DNA of 36,035 bases from Byssovorax sp. (GTDB lineage Bacteria > Myxococcota_A > Polyangia > Polyangiales > Polyangiaceae). The DNA lies in assembly GCA_025362495.1 (NCBI GenBank), contig JANYGI010000071.1, forward strand, positions 1 to 36,035, in the 5' to 3' direction. Positions 15,056 to 23,338 of this stretch are shown piece after piece. The position numbers and the translations under genes are program-made. Numbering within the stretch: the first letter of the stretch is position 1; each line of letters opens with the position of its first letter. The notes beneath the pieces are model-generated. The model ran no database searches. It was not told where the DNA came from and was given only the letters and a program-made list of their open reading frames with translations.

Positions 15056-16615
15056 TCAGTACCCCGGTCCCTGCTGGCTGACAGCGAAGAACTGCTTGTT
15101 GTTGTGGCGCACGACTTCCCAGGTGACCTTCACCCCGAAGCCGTCCGCGAGGAGCGCGACGTCGACGCTCGTCTTCATGCGCTCGACTGCGTCGGGGCTC
15201 GGGTCGAGGACCGGAGCACCGTTGACGAAGGGCCCGATGAGGTCGTCGATGACGTCGAGCGCCAGGCGCTTCATCGCGCTGGGCGTCATCGTCATCGCGA
15301 CGGGCTTGGTCCCCTTCTTGGGGTCGGCGGCCACGAAGGGCTGCTTGATGGCCGCGTGGCGGCGCGCGAGCTCGGCCCAGGCGAAGTGGATGCCGCTGGG
15401 GATGTGGCCCTCGCGGCACCGGGTGTCCTTGGTCGCGCTGGTGCCCGTCCAGCTGTACATCGTCACCTGGCGACAGATGCGCGTTTGACCGGACGGCAGG
15501 ACGTCGATGCAGGTGACGCCGTTGTTCAGGTCGGCGGCCTCCTCGGTGGTGGTGGGCCGATCGTTGATGTCGAACGGCGGCGGGAGGAGCCAAGGCGTCG
15601 CGTCCGAGGACGTGTAGCCGCTCAGGTTGGAGCACGGGTGAATCTGCTCCTGCGACCGCTTCACCGCGCAGACGTGCGCGGCAATCATGCCCGCGTGCCA
15701 ATCGCTGTTCTGCGCGCGGACGAGCACGCCATAGACGCTGTTGCCGCCGCTGGCCGTGGCGACCGAGGTGCCCTGCGACTGCGTGCCCAGCGTGGCGGCC
15801 ACGCAGATCTGGTCCTTGCCATTAGCGGGCAGCGCCTGTTGGCGGATCATCTCGAGGTACTCCCCGAGCTGGTTGTCCGTCGCGGTGATCGCGCTCGTCG
15901 CGGTGAGCGAGACCGCGTGATAGTAGATCTCGACCTTGGCGAGCGCGGCGATGGCCGCCGTCCAGTCGTCGGTCTGCGTCGAGACGGTGACCGCGCCCTT
16001 GGAGATCGTGGTGGCGATCGCCGAGGAAAAGGAGAGCCGCAGGGCCGTGCAGATCTCGTCGCCGATGGGGCCGAGGTTGGCCGGCGTGAAGGTGACTTTG
16101 CCGGTGTTGCCGCCGGTGCCCTGCGTGGCGACGAAGGGCACGTAGGGGTCCGCGGCCACCTTGGCGACGAGGTTGGCGGCGATCGTGGCGGGGAGATCGC
16201 CAGCGGCCACGGGGACCGCGAGCGTCTCCGTCGCCCACTTCACGAGAACGATGCTGTCGACATCGGCCGTGGTGGCGACGGTGAAGACGACGTTGGCCGC
16301 GGCGCCGCTCTGCTCGGCGGGGCAGCACAGGTAGACGGTCGCCGACGGGTCGACCGCGACGAACATCTTGTACATCCAGTACGCCGTGGACCGCTTACCG
16401 GCGCGCGCTTGGCAGTCGGCGTCGTCGCGGATGGGACGGGCCATGTCGACGGTGTCGGTGGCCTCGGTCCCGGCGGACGTCTTGTAGCCGACGAGCACGA
16501 CGGGACGGCTCGTGCCGCCGCCGGTGGAGGCGCCCTGCGCCCAGTGGAACTCGCGCGCGGCGCGCGGGACGGGGGAGTCCGACGGGAGGCCGGTGAGGTT
16601 GAATTGCTTGCTCAT
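15056..16615 (-). CDS. Contractile tail sheath protein (Mu gpL-like)
   Basis: This is a 519-residue protein. It begins MSKQFNLTGLPSDSPVPRAA and contains the signature sheath features: an early G-x-x-T-S-R-P-V-V-L-V-G segment, a long mid-domain with repeated Ala/Thr strands, and a C-terminal domain with the conserved MKTSVDVALLADGFGVKVTW-type end that links neighbouring subunits. A GGAG lies 9 bases before the ATG. Presence of a sheath directly shows a contractile (myovirus) tail. The length is usual for Mu-like sheaths. Confidence 0.92.
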   Translation of the reverse strand: MSKQFNLTGLPSDSPVPRAAREFHWAQGASTGGGTSRPVVLVGYKTSAGTEATDTVDMARPIRDDADCQARAGKRSTAYWMYKMFVAVDPSATVYLCCPAEQSGAAANVVFTVATTADVDSIVLVKWATETLAVPVAAGDLPATIAANLVAKVAADPYVPFVATQGTGGNTGKVTFTPANLGPIGDEICTALRLSFSSAIATTISKGAVTVSTQTDDWTAAIAALAKVEIYYHAVSLTATSAITATDNQLGEYLEMIRQQALPANGKDQICVAATLGTQSQGTSVATASGGNSVYGVLVRAQNSDWHAGMIAAHVCAVKRSQEQIHPCSNLSGYTSSDATPWLLPPPFDINDRPTTTEEAADLNNGVTCIDVLPSGQTRICRQVTMYSWTGTSATKDTRCREGHIPSGIHFAWAELARRHAAIKQPFVAADPKKGTKPVAMTMTPSAMKRLALDVIDDLIGPFVNGAPVLDPSPDAVERMKTSVDVALLADGFGVKVTWEVVRHNNKQFFAVSQQGPGY

Positions 16616-16618
16616 CGA

Positions 16619-16951
16619 TCAGCTCTCCGCGGCGGGGCGCGTAGGGGTGGTGGGCTTGGCGACCGGCTTGGCGGCGAAGATCGCGCGGGCGCTGTCGTGG
16701 TCGGCGGCGACGCACTCGGCGACGAGCGTGAGGTGGCCGCGCTTGATCGCGCCGCGGAGGTCCGCGTGGTCGGCGATCACCTGGGCCTGCGGCTCGTAGT
16801 GGTCCTCGAGGTGCTCGGCGTCCTTGGCGGGCTCGCCGGCGCGCGGGGACCAGCCGGCGAAGCGGCCGGGGCTGGAGCTGGGGTTGTGCGGATCGGACAC
16901 GAGGTGTCCGGCGACGCCCTCGACGCAGAGGAAGCGTTTCTTGCTGGCCAT
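16619..16951 (-). CDS. Small hypothetical protein upstream of the sheath gene
   Basis: This is a 110-residue protein starting MASKKRFLCVEGVAGHLVSD; AAGGA lies about 5 bases before the ATG. It has a central His/Asp-rich segment (AEHLEDHYEPQAQVIADHAD) and a Pro/Ala/Thr-rich C-terminus. It ends 3 bases before the sheath start. In other Mu-like phages small proteins here help neck or tail terminator assembly, but no family can be assigned. Confidence 0.7.
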   Translation of the reverse strand: MASKKRFLCVEGVAGHLVSDPHNPSSSPGRFAGWSPRAGEPAKDAEHLEDHYEPQAQVIADHADLRGAIKRGHLTLVAECVAADHDSARAIFAAKPVAKPTTPTRPAAES

Positions 16952-16976
16952 GTTGTCCTTGAGGGCTGGAGCGAGA

Positions 16977-17135
16977 TCAGGAAGCGGGCGGGGTCGTGGG
17001 CGCGTCGGTGACGACCCAACCAACGGACGGCGCGGCGAGGATCTCGGCGCCGTCGACGAGGCATCGCGTGCCAGGGCTCCACCATGCCGGCGTGGCGGTC
17101 ACGACGATCGGGTGCTGCTTAAAGGTCTGTGTCAT
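16977..17135 (-). CDS. 52-residue hypothetical protein
   Basis: This short protein starts MTQTFKQHPIVVTATPAWWS and has a sequence of beta-like strands. The longer overlapping minus-strand ORF in this frame extends into the upstream gene and looks like a shadow there, so the ATG at 17135 was chosen. It lies 17 bases after the stop of the upstream gene and 25 bases before the next start. It is likely a neck or tail accessory component, and is real mainly because it fills the only gap in a tightly packed operon. Confidence 0.6.
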   Translation of the reverse strand: MTQTFKQHPIVVTATPAWWSPGTRCLVDGAEILAAPSVGWVVTDAPTTPPAS

Positions 17136-17152
17136 AGGCGTTTGCGAGCGAA

Positions 17153-17662
17153 CTACAGCAGAAGGCCAGAGCGCCGAGGCTCCCAGTCCACGCCGTTGAA
17201 GTAGAAGACGGCGAACGAGCGCGCCGAGAGGGGCAGCGTCGTCAGGAGTCCAGCGCCTGCGCCGCCGTTGGTGATCGGCACCGTCCACGCGCCGACGTCG
17301 AGCCGCACCACCTCGAGGGTGGCGCCTTTTCGCGCGTTGGTGGTCGACAGCGTGAGCTGTAGATTGGCAACGAGCGCGGCGACCGGGATGGCGCGCCAGG
17401 CGCCATCCCCGACCGCCAGCGTCGTTGTCGCCGCGGTGATGTCGGCGCCCTTGTCGGCGTCGTAAACACGCAGCCACGCGCCGCTGGAGTCGCTGCAACC
17501 GAGGACAGCGCGACCATCGTCGACGAGCGTCGAGCCGACCGCGAAGCGGAAGGGCTGCGGCAGGTCGAGGGGCAGCGCATACTCTTCCGCGATCGGCCCG
17601 GGCGACGAGCGCACGTTGGCCGCGCTCGAGCGAACGGTGAGAGCTCGACGGGGAGGGGCCAT
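17153..17662 (-). CDS. Hypothetical virion-associated protein
   Basis: This is a 169-residue protein with no signal peptide. It is beta-rich (RFAVGSTLVDDGRAVLGCSD, then SGAWLRVYDADKGADITAAT, then ARSFAVFYFNGVDWEPRRSG), consistent with a structural protein such as a head-tail decoration or tail terminus component. It starts 12 bases after the upstream stop and sits between neck genes and sheath. I do not recognise a family. Confidence 0.72.
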   Translation of the reverse strand: MAPPRRALTVRSSAANVRSSPGPIAEEYALPLDLPQPFRFAVGSTLVDDGRAVLGCSDSSGAWLRVYDADKGADITAATTTLAVGDGAWRAIPVAALVANLQLTLSTTNARKGATLEVVRLDVGAWTVPITNGGAGAGLLTTLPLSARSFAVFYFNGVDWEPRRSGLLL

Positions 17663-17674
17663 GTTGGGGGTGCT

Positions 17675-18484
17675 TTACGTGCCGGGCTGCTCGGAGCCGT
17701 CAGGCGCCGAGCAGATGCGCTGCATGATGGGCAGCGCATCGGGGAGGTCGCCGTTACCAGGAACCGAGATGGTGGCGGTAATGCCGGGGGTGACGTCCTG
17801 CGGGTCACGGAGGGCGCGCGGGCCGATCTCCTCCCACGCGGTGAACGTGCCCATGAGCGTCGGGTACGCGTGGATGACGTGGCCGTCGGCGCCGCGGCCG
17901 AGCGCTTCAGACTGGCCCGGGATCGGCGCCATCATCCCCTCTTCGCCGCCCTCGTAGACAAGACCCCAGCCAGCGAGCTGGAGCGACACGTCGATGGGCG
18001 TGCCGAGCGGAGCGCCGTTGTAGCCGTAGGCGGGGTGGAAGCCGTTGCTGGCCGCGTCGTAGAAGGCGGCGTCGACGGTGGTGCGGAGGCCGAAGCGGTC
18101 CTCGAGCGCGCCGGGGAGGACGAGCTCATCGAAGACGTAGAGGACGCCGACGGTGACGCGCCGAGCATCGGTGAGCAGGGTGAGCTGCTCACGTTTGCCT
18201 GGACCGCGGCGCCACACGTAGAGGGCGGGGAAGGGCGAGCCGGCGCCGTCCTGGTGGCCGCGGACGAAGTAGCTCGACGGGTCCCAGCGGAAGCGGTTCT
18301 TGGGCAGGACCGCGTGGGGCGAAGTGCCATGGAGGTTGGCCAGCTTCGCGTCGAGCGCGTCGGCGAGGCAGAACGAAAGGTAGTCCAGCAGGCCCGACAC
18401 CAGCGGATCGCCGATCGCCGTGTTCACCGCGCCCGCGGCGAGCGGGAGGACGATGGCGCCGACGTTGACGGTGGCGGTGTTCAT
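17675..18484 (-). CDS. Hypothetical neck/tail protein
   Basis: This is a 269-residue protein. The N-terminal part is hydrophobic but not a classical signal (GAIVLPLAAGAVNTAIGD). A central region of Trp/Tyr/Phe-rich strands follows (FRWDPSSYFVRGHQDGAGSP, then FPALYVWRRGPG), similar in feel to tail terminator or completion proteins. ATG at 18484 overlaps the stop of the upstream gene by one base (TGATG). Neck position is inferred from its place between connector-like genes and the sheath. Confidence 0.75.
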   Translation of the reverse strand: MNTATVNVGAIVLPLAAGAVNTAIGDPLVSGLLDYLSFCLADALDAKLANLHGTSPHAVLPKNRFRWDPSSYFVRGHQDGAGSPFPALYVWRRGPGKREQLTLLTDARRVTVGVLYVFDELVLPGALEDRFGLRTTVDAAFYDAASNGFHPAYGYNGAPLGTPIDVSLQLAGWGLVYEGGEEGMMAPIPGQSEALGRGADGHVIHAYPTLMGTFTAWEEIGPRALRDPQDVTPGITATISVPGNGDLPDALPIMQRICSAPDGSEQPGT

Positions 18485-18912
18485 CAGAAGGGGACGACAC
18501 GGTCGAGGGCTTGTAGCTCGAGCGTGTAGTGGAGCGCGCTCGTGTTGCTGAGCTTGAGCAGCTTGTACGGTCGCTCGACGCCGTCGGGGCCGAGGATGAC
18601 ATGCACCGTCTCGGTGCCAGCGGAGTCGGCCGGGTTGAGCTGCGCCGGCGTGTAGCCGCCCGGCGGCGGGCCGGGGTACGCGGGCGTGATGGGCCCGACG
18701 AGCATCGACGGGTCGCCAGCGGTCGCGCGGACGTGGGGAACCGGCAGGAGCTCCAGGTCGGAGACGATGGCGGTGCCGGTCTGGATGCGGCCGCTCGACC
18801 AGGTGCGCGTGCGGACGATGACGCGGCTTGGCCTCACGTCAATCCCAGGCTCGCTCGGTATCGCGCGGAGCTCGTCGGCGAGCTCCCGGAAGTCGTCGCG
18901 CCAGCTGCTCAC
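18484..18912 (-). CDS. Hypothetical neck protein (head completion/tail terminator region)
   Basis: This is a 142-residue protein. The GTG start at 18912 overlaps the previous stop by 4 bp. The first ~20 residues are helical and charged (SWRDDFRELADELRAIPSEP), followed by a beta domain (IDVRPSRVIVRTRTWSSGRI), a proline-rich loop and a final beta section (VERPYKLLKLSNTSALHYTL). Its length and place agree with connector or head-closure proteins, but no diagnostic motif is seen. Confidence 0.75.
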   Translation of the reverse strand: MSSWRDDFRELADELRAIPSEPGIDVRPSRVIVRTRTWSSGRIQTGTAIVSDLELLPVPHVRATAGDPSMLVGPITPAYPGPPPGGYTPAQLNPADSAGTETVHVILGPDGVERPYKLLKLSNTSALHYTLELQALDRVVPF

Positions 18913-19319
18913 AGGAACATGTCCCCATAGACAGACATGCCGCGCACGTTCGGCGGGGACGACGAGTAGACGTCGTGGAGGGGGCCGCGCATGCCGAGCG
19001 TGGAGCAGAGGCGGCCCACGAGGACGCGCCCCTCGGAACGGAGCATCGCGGTGCCGCGGACCGCGTCCACGGTGAGCTCGTCGATCTTCACCGCGTGGAA
19101 CTTGGTGATGAGGTTGAGCCGCGCGGCGTCGATCTGCTGGAGGCTGGCGATGATGCCCTTAACCAGCGTCTCCGTGCTGGAGTCGACGCGCGTGCCTCCG
19201 TCGGCGACCGACTGCGACGCGGAGATCGCGTTCTCCAGCGCGGGCCAGAGCGACGCGAAGATCGCCGAGGCCCCCACGTAGAGGCGGATCTGGACGCGGT
19301 CGGTTTCGACGAAGGCCAT
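18909..19319 (-). CDS. Hypothetical head-tail connector-region protein
   Basis: This is a 136-residue protein. An N-terminal segment (FVETDRVQIRLYVGASAIFA) is followed by helices (SLWPALENAISASQSVADGG, then LVKGIIASLQQIDAARLNLI), a helix-rich layout like many head-tail connector adaptors. It begins 3 bases after the upstream gene stop and is coupled to the next gene by a GTGA overlap. The role is inferred from position. Confidence 0.72.
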   Translation of the reverse strand: MAFVETDRVQIRLYVGASAIFASLWPALENAISASQSVADGGTRVDSSTETLVKGIIASLQQIDAARLNLITKFHAVKIDELTVDAVRGTAMLRSEGRVLVGRLCSTLGMRGPLHDVYSSSPPNVRGMSVYGDMFL

Positions 19320-19322
19320 GGT

Positions 19323-19850
19323 CTACCTCTTCGGCTTGGCGTCGGCGACGACGGGGGGCGCGTCGGGCGCGCCCTGGATGCTGGCGCGCAGCTTGACCAG
19401 CTCGGCCTCGAGCTCGGCGGCGCGGGAGTTCGCCTTGGCGAGGTCGGCGACGGTGCTGTCGGCGATGTCGCGGGCCGCGATGGCCTGGCGGCGCGCGTCC
19501 TCGATGGCCTCCATGCCCTCGCGCTTGAAGGACTCCATCTCGCGGCGCATCTCGTCGAGCTCGCCGGTCGCGCGGCCCGCCGCCTCACGCGCCTCGGCGA
19601 GGCCGAGCGTCGAGGTCACCGGCAGCGCTTCCACGCCGACCTTGACCAGCTGAGGCGCCATGCCGCCGACGACGAGCCCGTTGTGCACCTGGTGGATGGC
19701 GCCGTCGTACTCGCCGTTGAGCACGACTTCCTTGCCGGGCTCGATCGTCACCTTGTGCGGCCTCACGCCGCGGTCGCGGTGGAAGCTGAGGGAGACGGTC
19801 TTATCGGTGGGGTTCTTCCACCGGGTGGTGTGTTCGTCGTCGTGCTGCAT
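19323..19850 (-). CDS. Hypothetical head-region protein with coiled coil
   Basis: This is a 174-residue protein when started at ATG 19850 (MQHDDEHTTRW), which has AAGGA 4 bases upstream; a longer start at 19886 lacks such a site. The N-terminal ~75 residues form a beta-type domain (KTVSLSFHRDRGVRPHKVTI, then EVVLNGEYDGAIHQVHNGLV). The rest is a long Ala/Glu/Arg coiled coil (ATGELDEMRREMESFKREGM) ending in a Pro/Lys tail. It could be a head-to-tail accessory or a decoration protein. No family is recognised. Confidence 0.7.
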   Translation of the reverse strand: MQHDDEHTTRWKNPTDKTVSLSFHRDRGVRPHKVTIEPGKEVVLNGEYDGAIHQVHNGLVVGGMAPQLVKVGVEALPVTSTLGLAEAREAAGRATGELDEMRREMESFKREGMEAIEDARRQAIAARDIADSTVADLAKANSRAAELEAELVKLRASIQGAPDAPPVVADAKPKR

Positions 19851-19907
19851 GTGATCCTTGAAGAGCTGGGGGAGAGCGCGGGGCACCGAAGCGCCCCACG
19901 CTGGCCG

Positions 19908-20456
19908 TCACGTGGCGATGAGCGAGATTCCGAAGCCCGACGGCGCGCTGGCCATGTGGGCGATGATCTTCGGCTTCGCCGCGTTGGCGAGAGTGATGAG
20001 CGTGGCCAGATCGCTCGCGTTCGTGGTCGCGATCGTGTTCGTGCCGTCGTTGTTGAAGTGGACGCCCGACTGCGAGCAGTGCGTGTTGAACACGCTCTTG
20101 CAGAGGTTCATCAGCGTGATCGCCGTGGCGAGGTCCGTGGCCGTGACGCCAGCCGCGAGGGCCGCCACCGCCGTTGGATCGGCCGCGAGGTGAACGAACG
20201 TTGAGTCCGCGAAGTGCTGCGTGAGCACGGCGAAGGTCTGGTTGACCATCACCAGCGACGTCGGCAGATCGGCAGCCGTCGCCGCCGTGATCACCGTGGC
20301 CGTCACCGTCGGCAGGTTCGGATCGTTCGTATTCGTCGTCTGCACCTGGCCCGAGTGGAACCGGGCGCCGACGACGGTGAGGTCGCGCCGGAGCGCGTTG
20401 ATGGCGAGGACGTTGGCCGCGGCCACGCGGTTGCCGTCCTTTCGAATGGTCATCAT
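19908..20456 (-). CDS. Head-associated protein with HxxxxxxH-type internal repeats
   Basis: This is a 182-residue protein directly downstream of the capsid gene. Residues 57-96, 103-141 and 142-170 are diverged copies of a unit with the pattern (T-A-x-D-L-x-T-x-I-x-L-x-N-x-x-K-x-x-x-x-x-H...) ending in a second His region such as SGVHFNNDGTN. This repeat type occurs in phage head or capsid-associated proteins of unknown function. The repeats are visible; the exact role is not. Start MM at 20456; AGGAG lies upstream at a long spacing. Confidence 0.78.
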   Translation of the reverse strand: MMTIRKDGNRVAAANVLAINALRRDLTVVGARFHSGQVQTTNTNDPNLPTVTATVITAATAADLPTSLVMVNQTFAVLTQHFADSTFVHLAADPTAVAALAAGVTATDLATAITLMNLCKSVFNTHCSQSGVHFNNDGTNTIATTNASDLATLITLANAAKPKIIAHMASAPSGFGISLIAT

Positions 20457-20496
20457 AGAGGGGTGATCTCCTGGTTGCTTTGAGGCGGTGAGGAGA

Positions 20497-21537
20497 TCAG
20501 CTCTCGTCGATGTCGTTGAGCTGGCCGAAGGCGTTGGCCCGGCGCACGCGCAGCTGGAGCTTGATGCTCACCTGCATGAGCACGGCGTCGCCGACCTTGG
20601 GCAGGGGCGTCACGACGGCGACCAGCGGCAGCGGCGTCGAGGTGCCGCCGTCGCTGCTCTTGAGCGCCATGTCCATTTGGCGGATGTAGTTCGCCATCGA
20701 GCGGTGCGGCAGCTGCACGAGGTCGAGGTAGCCCGTGTTGAGCCAGAGCATCTTGCCAGCGGCGCAGTCCGCGTCGCGGACGACGGGCGCGGTGCCGTAA
20801 TCGAACTCGCTCGTGCCGCCGCTGTAGGTGAGCGGGGCGCGGCCGTCGGTGACGACGCGACGACTCTGCTCGAAGAGGCCCTTGTACTTCCGGCGCGTGG
20901 CCGGCGTGCACACGATCGCGTTCGGCTTGAGCCGGCTCGACGTGTAGATGTTGGCCTCCATCTGGTCCATCAGGTCGGTCGTGATCGCGCGCGCGACGCC
21001 GCCGTTGGCGAGGACGTTACCCTTCCACTCGGTGTACGTGCCGCGCGAGATGCCGGCGTACGTGCCGCTGGCGTCCGTGGAGCCGCCGAGCAGGCCGATA
21101 ATGTTGGGGTTGCCCGAGCCGTCGGTGCCCGTGCCCAAGATGACGTCCTGGTTGATGAGCTGGGCGAGCTTCGTGAAGGCTCCTTCCATGCGCTCACCGA
21201 AGATGTCCATCACGGCATCCTCGACGCCGATCGTCGAGGATGCCGCGTCGATCTCCGTGTCGGAGACCGAGAACGCCGAGCGGTAGAGGCCCCACGGGAT
21301 CGTCGCGCCGACCATCGGGTCGTACGAGAGCTCGCCGGCGCCGACCGCGGCGCCATCGGCGTGAGCCGCGGCGGTCGCGCCGGAGAACTCGACGTCCCAA
21401 CTGAGGTTCTTGCCGTTTCCGCGCGAGACGGGGATCAGCTTGAGGGTTTCGGTGGTGCGCGCGTATTGGCGCGCAAATCCGGTGGCGAACGTCTGCGAGA
21501 GTGCGCCCGCGAGGTTGGTGAGAAGCTCGGCTGCCAT
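20497..21537 (-). CDS. Major capsid protein (HK97-like fold expected)
   Basis: This is a 346-residue protein immediately after the scaffold gene. The N-terminus (FARQYARTTETLKLIPVSRG, then KNLSWDVEFSGATAAAHADG) and middle (GLYRSAFSVSDTEIDAASST) have the pattern of HK97-fold capsid proteins, with an early helix, E-loop-like strands and a central SxSDTEIDAA helix start. The C-terminus holds KVGDAVLMQVSIKLQLRVRR, a strand series typical of the P domain. GAGG lies 5 bases before the ATG. No N-terminal prodomain is apparent; with a separate scaffold gene, a prodomain is not needed. Confidence 0.9.
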   Translation of the reverse strand: MAAELLTNLAGALSQTFATGFARQYARTTETLKLIPVSRGNGKNLSWDVEFSGATAAAHADGAAVGAGELSYDPMVGATIPWGLYRSAFSVSDTEIDAASSTIGVEDAVMDIFGERMEGAFTKLAQLINQDVILGTGTDGSGNPNIIGLLGGSTDASGTYAGISRGTYTEWKGNVLANGGVARAITTDLMDQMEANIYTSSRLKPNAIVCTPATRRKYKGLFEQSRRVVTDGRAPLTYSGGTSEFDYGTAPVVRDADCAAGKMLWLNTGYLDLVQLPHRSMANYIRQMDMALKSSDGGTSTPLPLVAVVTPLPKVGDAVLMQVSIKLQLRVRRANAFGQLNDIDES

Positions 21538-21587
21538 GATGGCCTCGTGCGTGAGTGGTTGCGGTCAGCCTCGCGAGCGCGGTGGCG

Positions 21588-22373
21588 CTACTCGCTGTCG
21601 CCGTTGAGGAAGCCTCGAACGGCAGCGCGGAGTGGAGCGCGAGGATCATTCTTGTCCAGCGGAGCGGTGCCGCGGCCGTTCGGGCCGCTGCCGGATCCGC
21701 CGGGGTTCTGCGCGGGGAGGAACAGCTTGCCCTCGGTGCTGCGCAGGAAAGATTTCAGGCCGGCGTCGAGGGAGACCTCGTTGCCGTCGCCGTCGCGGTA
21801 GACGACCGAGTCGCCCTGGCCCTCGTCGGAGTAGCCGACGATCTGCTCCGCGGAGATCAGGTGTCCGACGGCCAGCTTGATGCGGTCGGCGGGGACACCC
21901 TGCTTGGCGAGCTGCTCGCTCAGCGTGGAGCGGAGCTGCGAGGCGCGGTTCTTCGCGCGCTCTTGCGCGGTGGATGCCTCGGCGTCCGCCGTCTTCTTCT
22001 TGAGCTCGGCGATGGTCGCCTGGCTCGCTTTCCACTCGGGGCTCTCCTCGAGCTTGAAAACGGTGGCAGCGGACTGCTCACCGGGCTTCGCGGCCTTGTC
22101 GGGCGCGGACGGCTTGAAGGTCTCGAGCAGCTTGCCGAACTCGTTGAACTTCGACTCGAAGCTGGTGGTGATGCCCGTTTGAATCTCGGCGAAGCGACCT
22201 TCGAGGCCTTTCTTAAGCTCGCCGATTCGGCCGCCGATGGCCTTGTTGAGCACCTGATTGAACGCGTCTTCGCTCTCGAAGGTGAAGCCCTTGGCTCCGC
22301 CGTCGCCCGACGCTCCGGATGCGCCGCCCTGGCCGCCTTGGGGAGGCGGTTGTCCCTGCGACTCGGTGGACAT
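21588..22373 (-). CDS. Capsid scaffold protein
   Basis: This is a 261-residue, highly charged protein. ATG at 22373 follows AAGGAGG 3 bases upstream, so the longer ORF start at 22586 (inside the F-like gene) is rejected. It has a Gly/Gln-rich N-terminus (QGQPPPQGGQGGASGASGDG), a coiled-coil centre (EELKKK-like: QATIAELKKKTADAEASTAQ) and a basic/acidic C-terminus, the standard scaffold layout, and it precedes the capsid gene. A short GC-rich hairpin lies 50 bases upstream in the 113-bp gap, which may also hold regulatory signals. Confidence 0.85.
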   Translation of the reverse strand: MSTESQGQPPPQGGQGGASGASGDGGAKGFTFESEDAFNQVLNKAIGGRIGELKKGLEGRFAEIQTGITTSFESKFNEFGKLLETFKPSAPDKAAKPGEQSAATVFKLEESPEWKASQATIAELKKKTADAEASTAQERAKNRASQLRSTLSEQLAKQGVPADRIKLAVGHLISAEQIVGYSDEGQGDSVVYRDGDGNEVSLDAGLKSFLRSTEGKLFLPAQNPGGSGSGPNGRGTAPLDKNDPRAPLRAAVRGFLNGDSE

Positions 22374-22486
22374 AGTCCTCCTTGCTCGCCGTCGCCGAGA
22401 GTCGTGCCCAGCGGGGCGTTGTGGGCCCGCGAGGGCCGTTGTTGATGTGCGAGAGGCGCGCTGCGGTGAGGCAGAGCGAGGTAGTC

Positions 22487-23338
22487 TTACGCGGCGGCGC
22501 GGAAACCCGCGGTGGCGCCGAGGTACGCTGAGCCGGGGATCAGGACACCGGGCTTGAGCGCCAAGAGCGAGGACTGGCAGCGGCAATGCGCGTGCACGGA
22601 GCCGGGAAGCATGCCACTCTTAAACTTGAGACCGACGACGGCCCAGCGGCGGTCCATGTCGCGACACACCGGACAGAGCTTGCGGTCGAGCGTCGCGTCC
22701 CAGACCTTGACCAGCAGCACCAGCCATTTGGCGTCGGCGTGCTTGGTGGCGAGCTGGTCGGCGCGCGCGGCGTGCTCCTCGGAGTAGGCCTGCGGCACCT
22801 CGGTCGCGGCGGTCCGGCGGAGGCGGTGATCTTGCTGGTCGGTGGCCGTCGCGAGCGCGGTGGCCAGCGGCGGCCGCTCGGCTGCGGCCACCCACCGGCT
22901 GAGCGCGGCAGCGACGCCAGCGCGCCAGGCCGCCGTGTAGGCGTCGGCGGAGGCCGCGGCACGGTGCTCGTCGGCGGCGCGGTCGGCTGGAGCTGGCGCG
23001 GGGAGGGTGAGCTTGAGGGTGCGAGCCGCGACGTCGAGCTCGCGGGCGAGCTGCTTGCTGGCGTCGTCGCGAGCGGCCCCGCGGCTCGCCAGGACAGCGC
23101 GGGCGACCTCGCCGCGGAGGCGCTCAGCAGCCACGCGGAGAGCGGCGAGGGCGCGGAGGCGGGCCCGCTGCGGATCTTGCTCGTGCTGCGCCGCGCGGGT
23201 GACCTCGTCGAGGGCGCGCTGGGCGGCGGCCTGGAGCTCGACGAGCAGCGTGGCCTCGGTGGCCAGCATCGCCCGCTGGCCCACGCGCGCCAGACGGCGT
23301 TGCGCGGGCGAGAGGGTGAGGCGAAGAGGGGGTTTCAC
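22487..23338 (-). CDS. Mu F-like minor head / head morphogenesis protein
   Basis: This is a 283-residue protein. The N-terminal two thirds are helical (EATLLVELQAAAQRALDEVT). The C-terminal part contains the Mu F / SPP1 gp7 signature: WDATLDRKLCPVCRDMDRRW with Cys222 and Cys225, and GSVHAHCRC with His249, His251, Cys252 and Cys254, a likely zinc site. The protein interacts with the portal and is needed for head assembly. It overlaps the metallopeptidase gene by 4 bp. Confidence 0.88.
   Translation of the reverse strand: MKPPLRLTLSPAQRRLARVGQRAMLATEATLLVELQAAAQRALDEVTRAAQHEQDPQRARLRALAALRVAAERLRGEVARAVLASRGAARDDASKQLARELDVAARTLKLTLPAPAPADRAADEHRAAASADAYTAAWRAGVAAALSRWVAAAERPPLATALATATDQQDHRLRRTAATEVPQAYSEEHAARADQLATKHADAKWLVLLVKVWDATLDRKLCPVCRDMDRRWAVVGLKFKSGMLPGSVHAHCRCQSSLLALKPGVLIPGSAYLGATAGFRAAA

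Noticed and set aside
14093-17011. A 972-codon open frame on the plus strand opposite the sheath, tube and neighbouring genes
   Set aside because: The translation is Arg/Ala/Gly/Val/Asp-rich and without motifs, while the minus strand has coherent tail genes. Long antisense frames are expected at this GC content.
22424-22437. Small GGCCC-GCGA-GGGCC hairpin upstream of the scaffold gene
   Set aside because: Only a 5-bp stem in a very GC-rich context and without a U-run; cannot be separated from chance.
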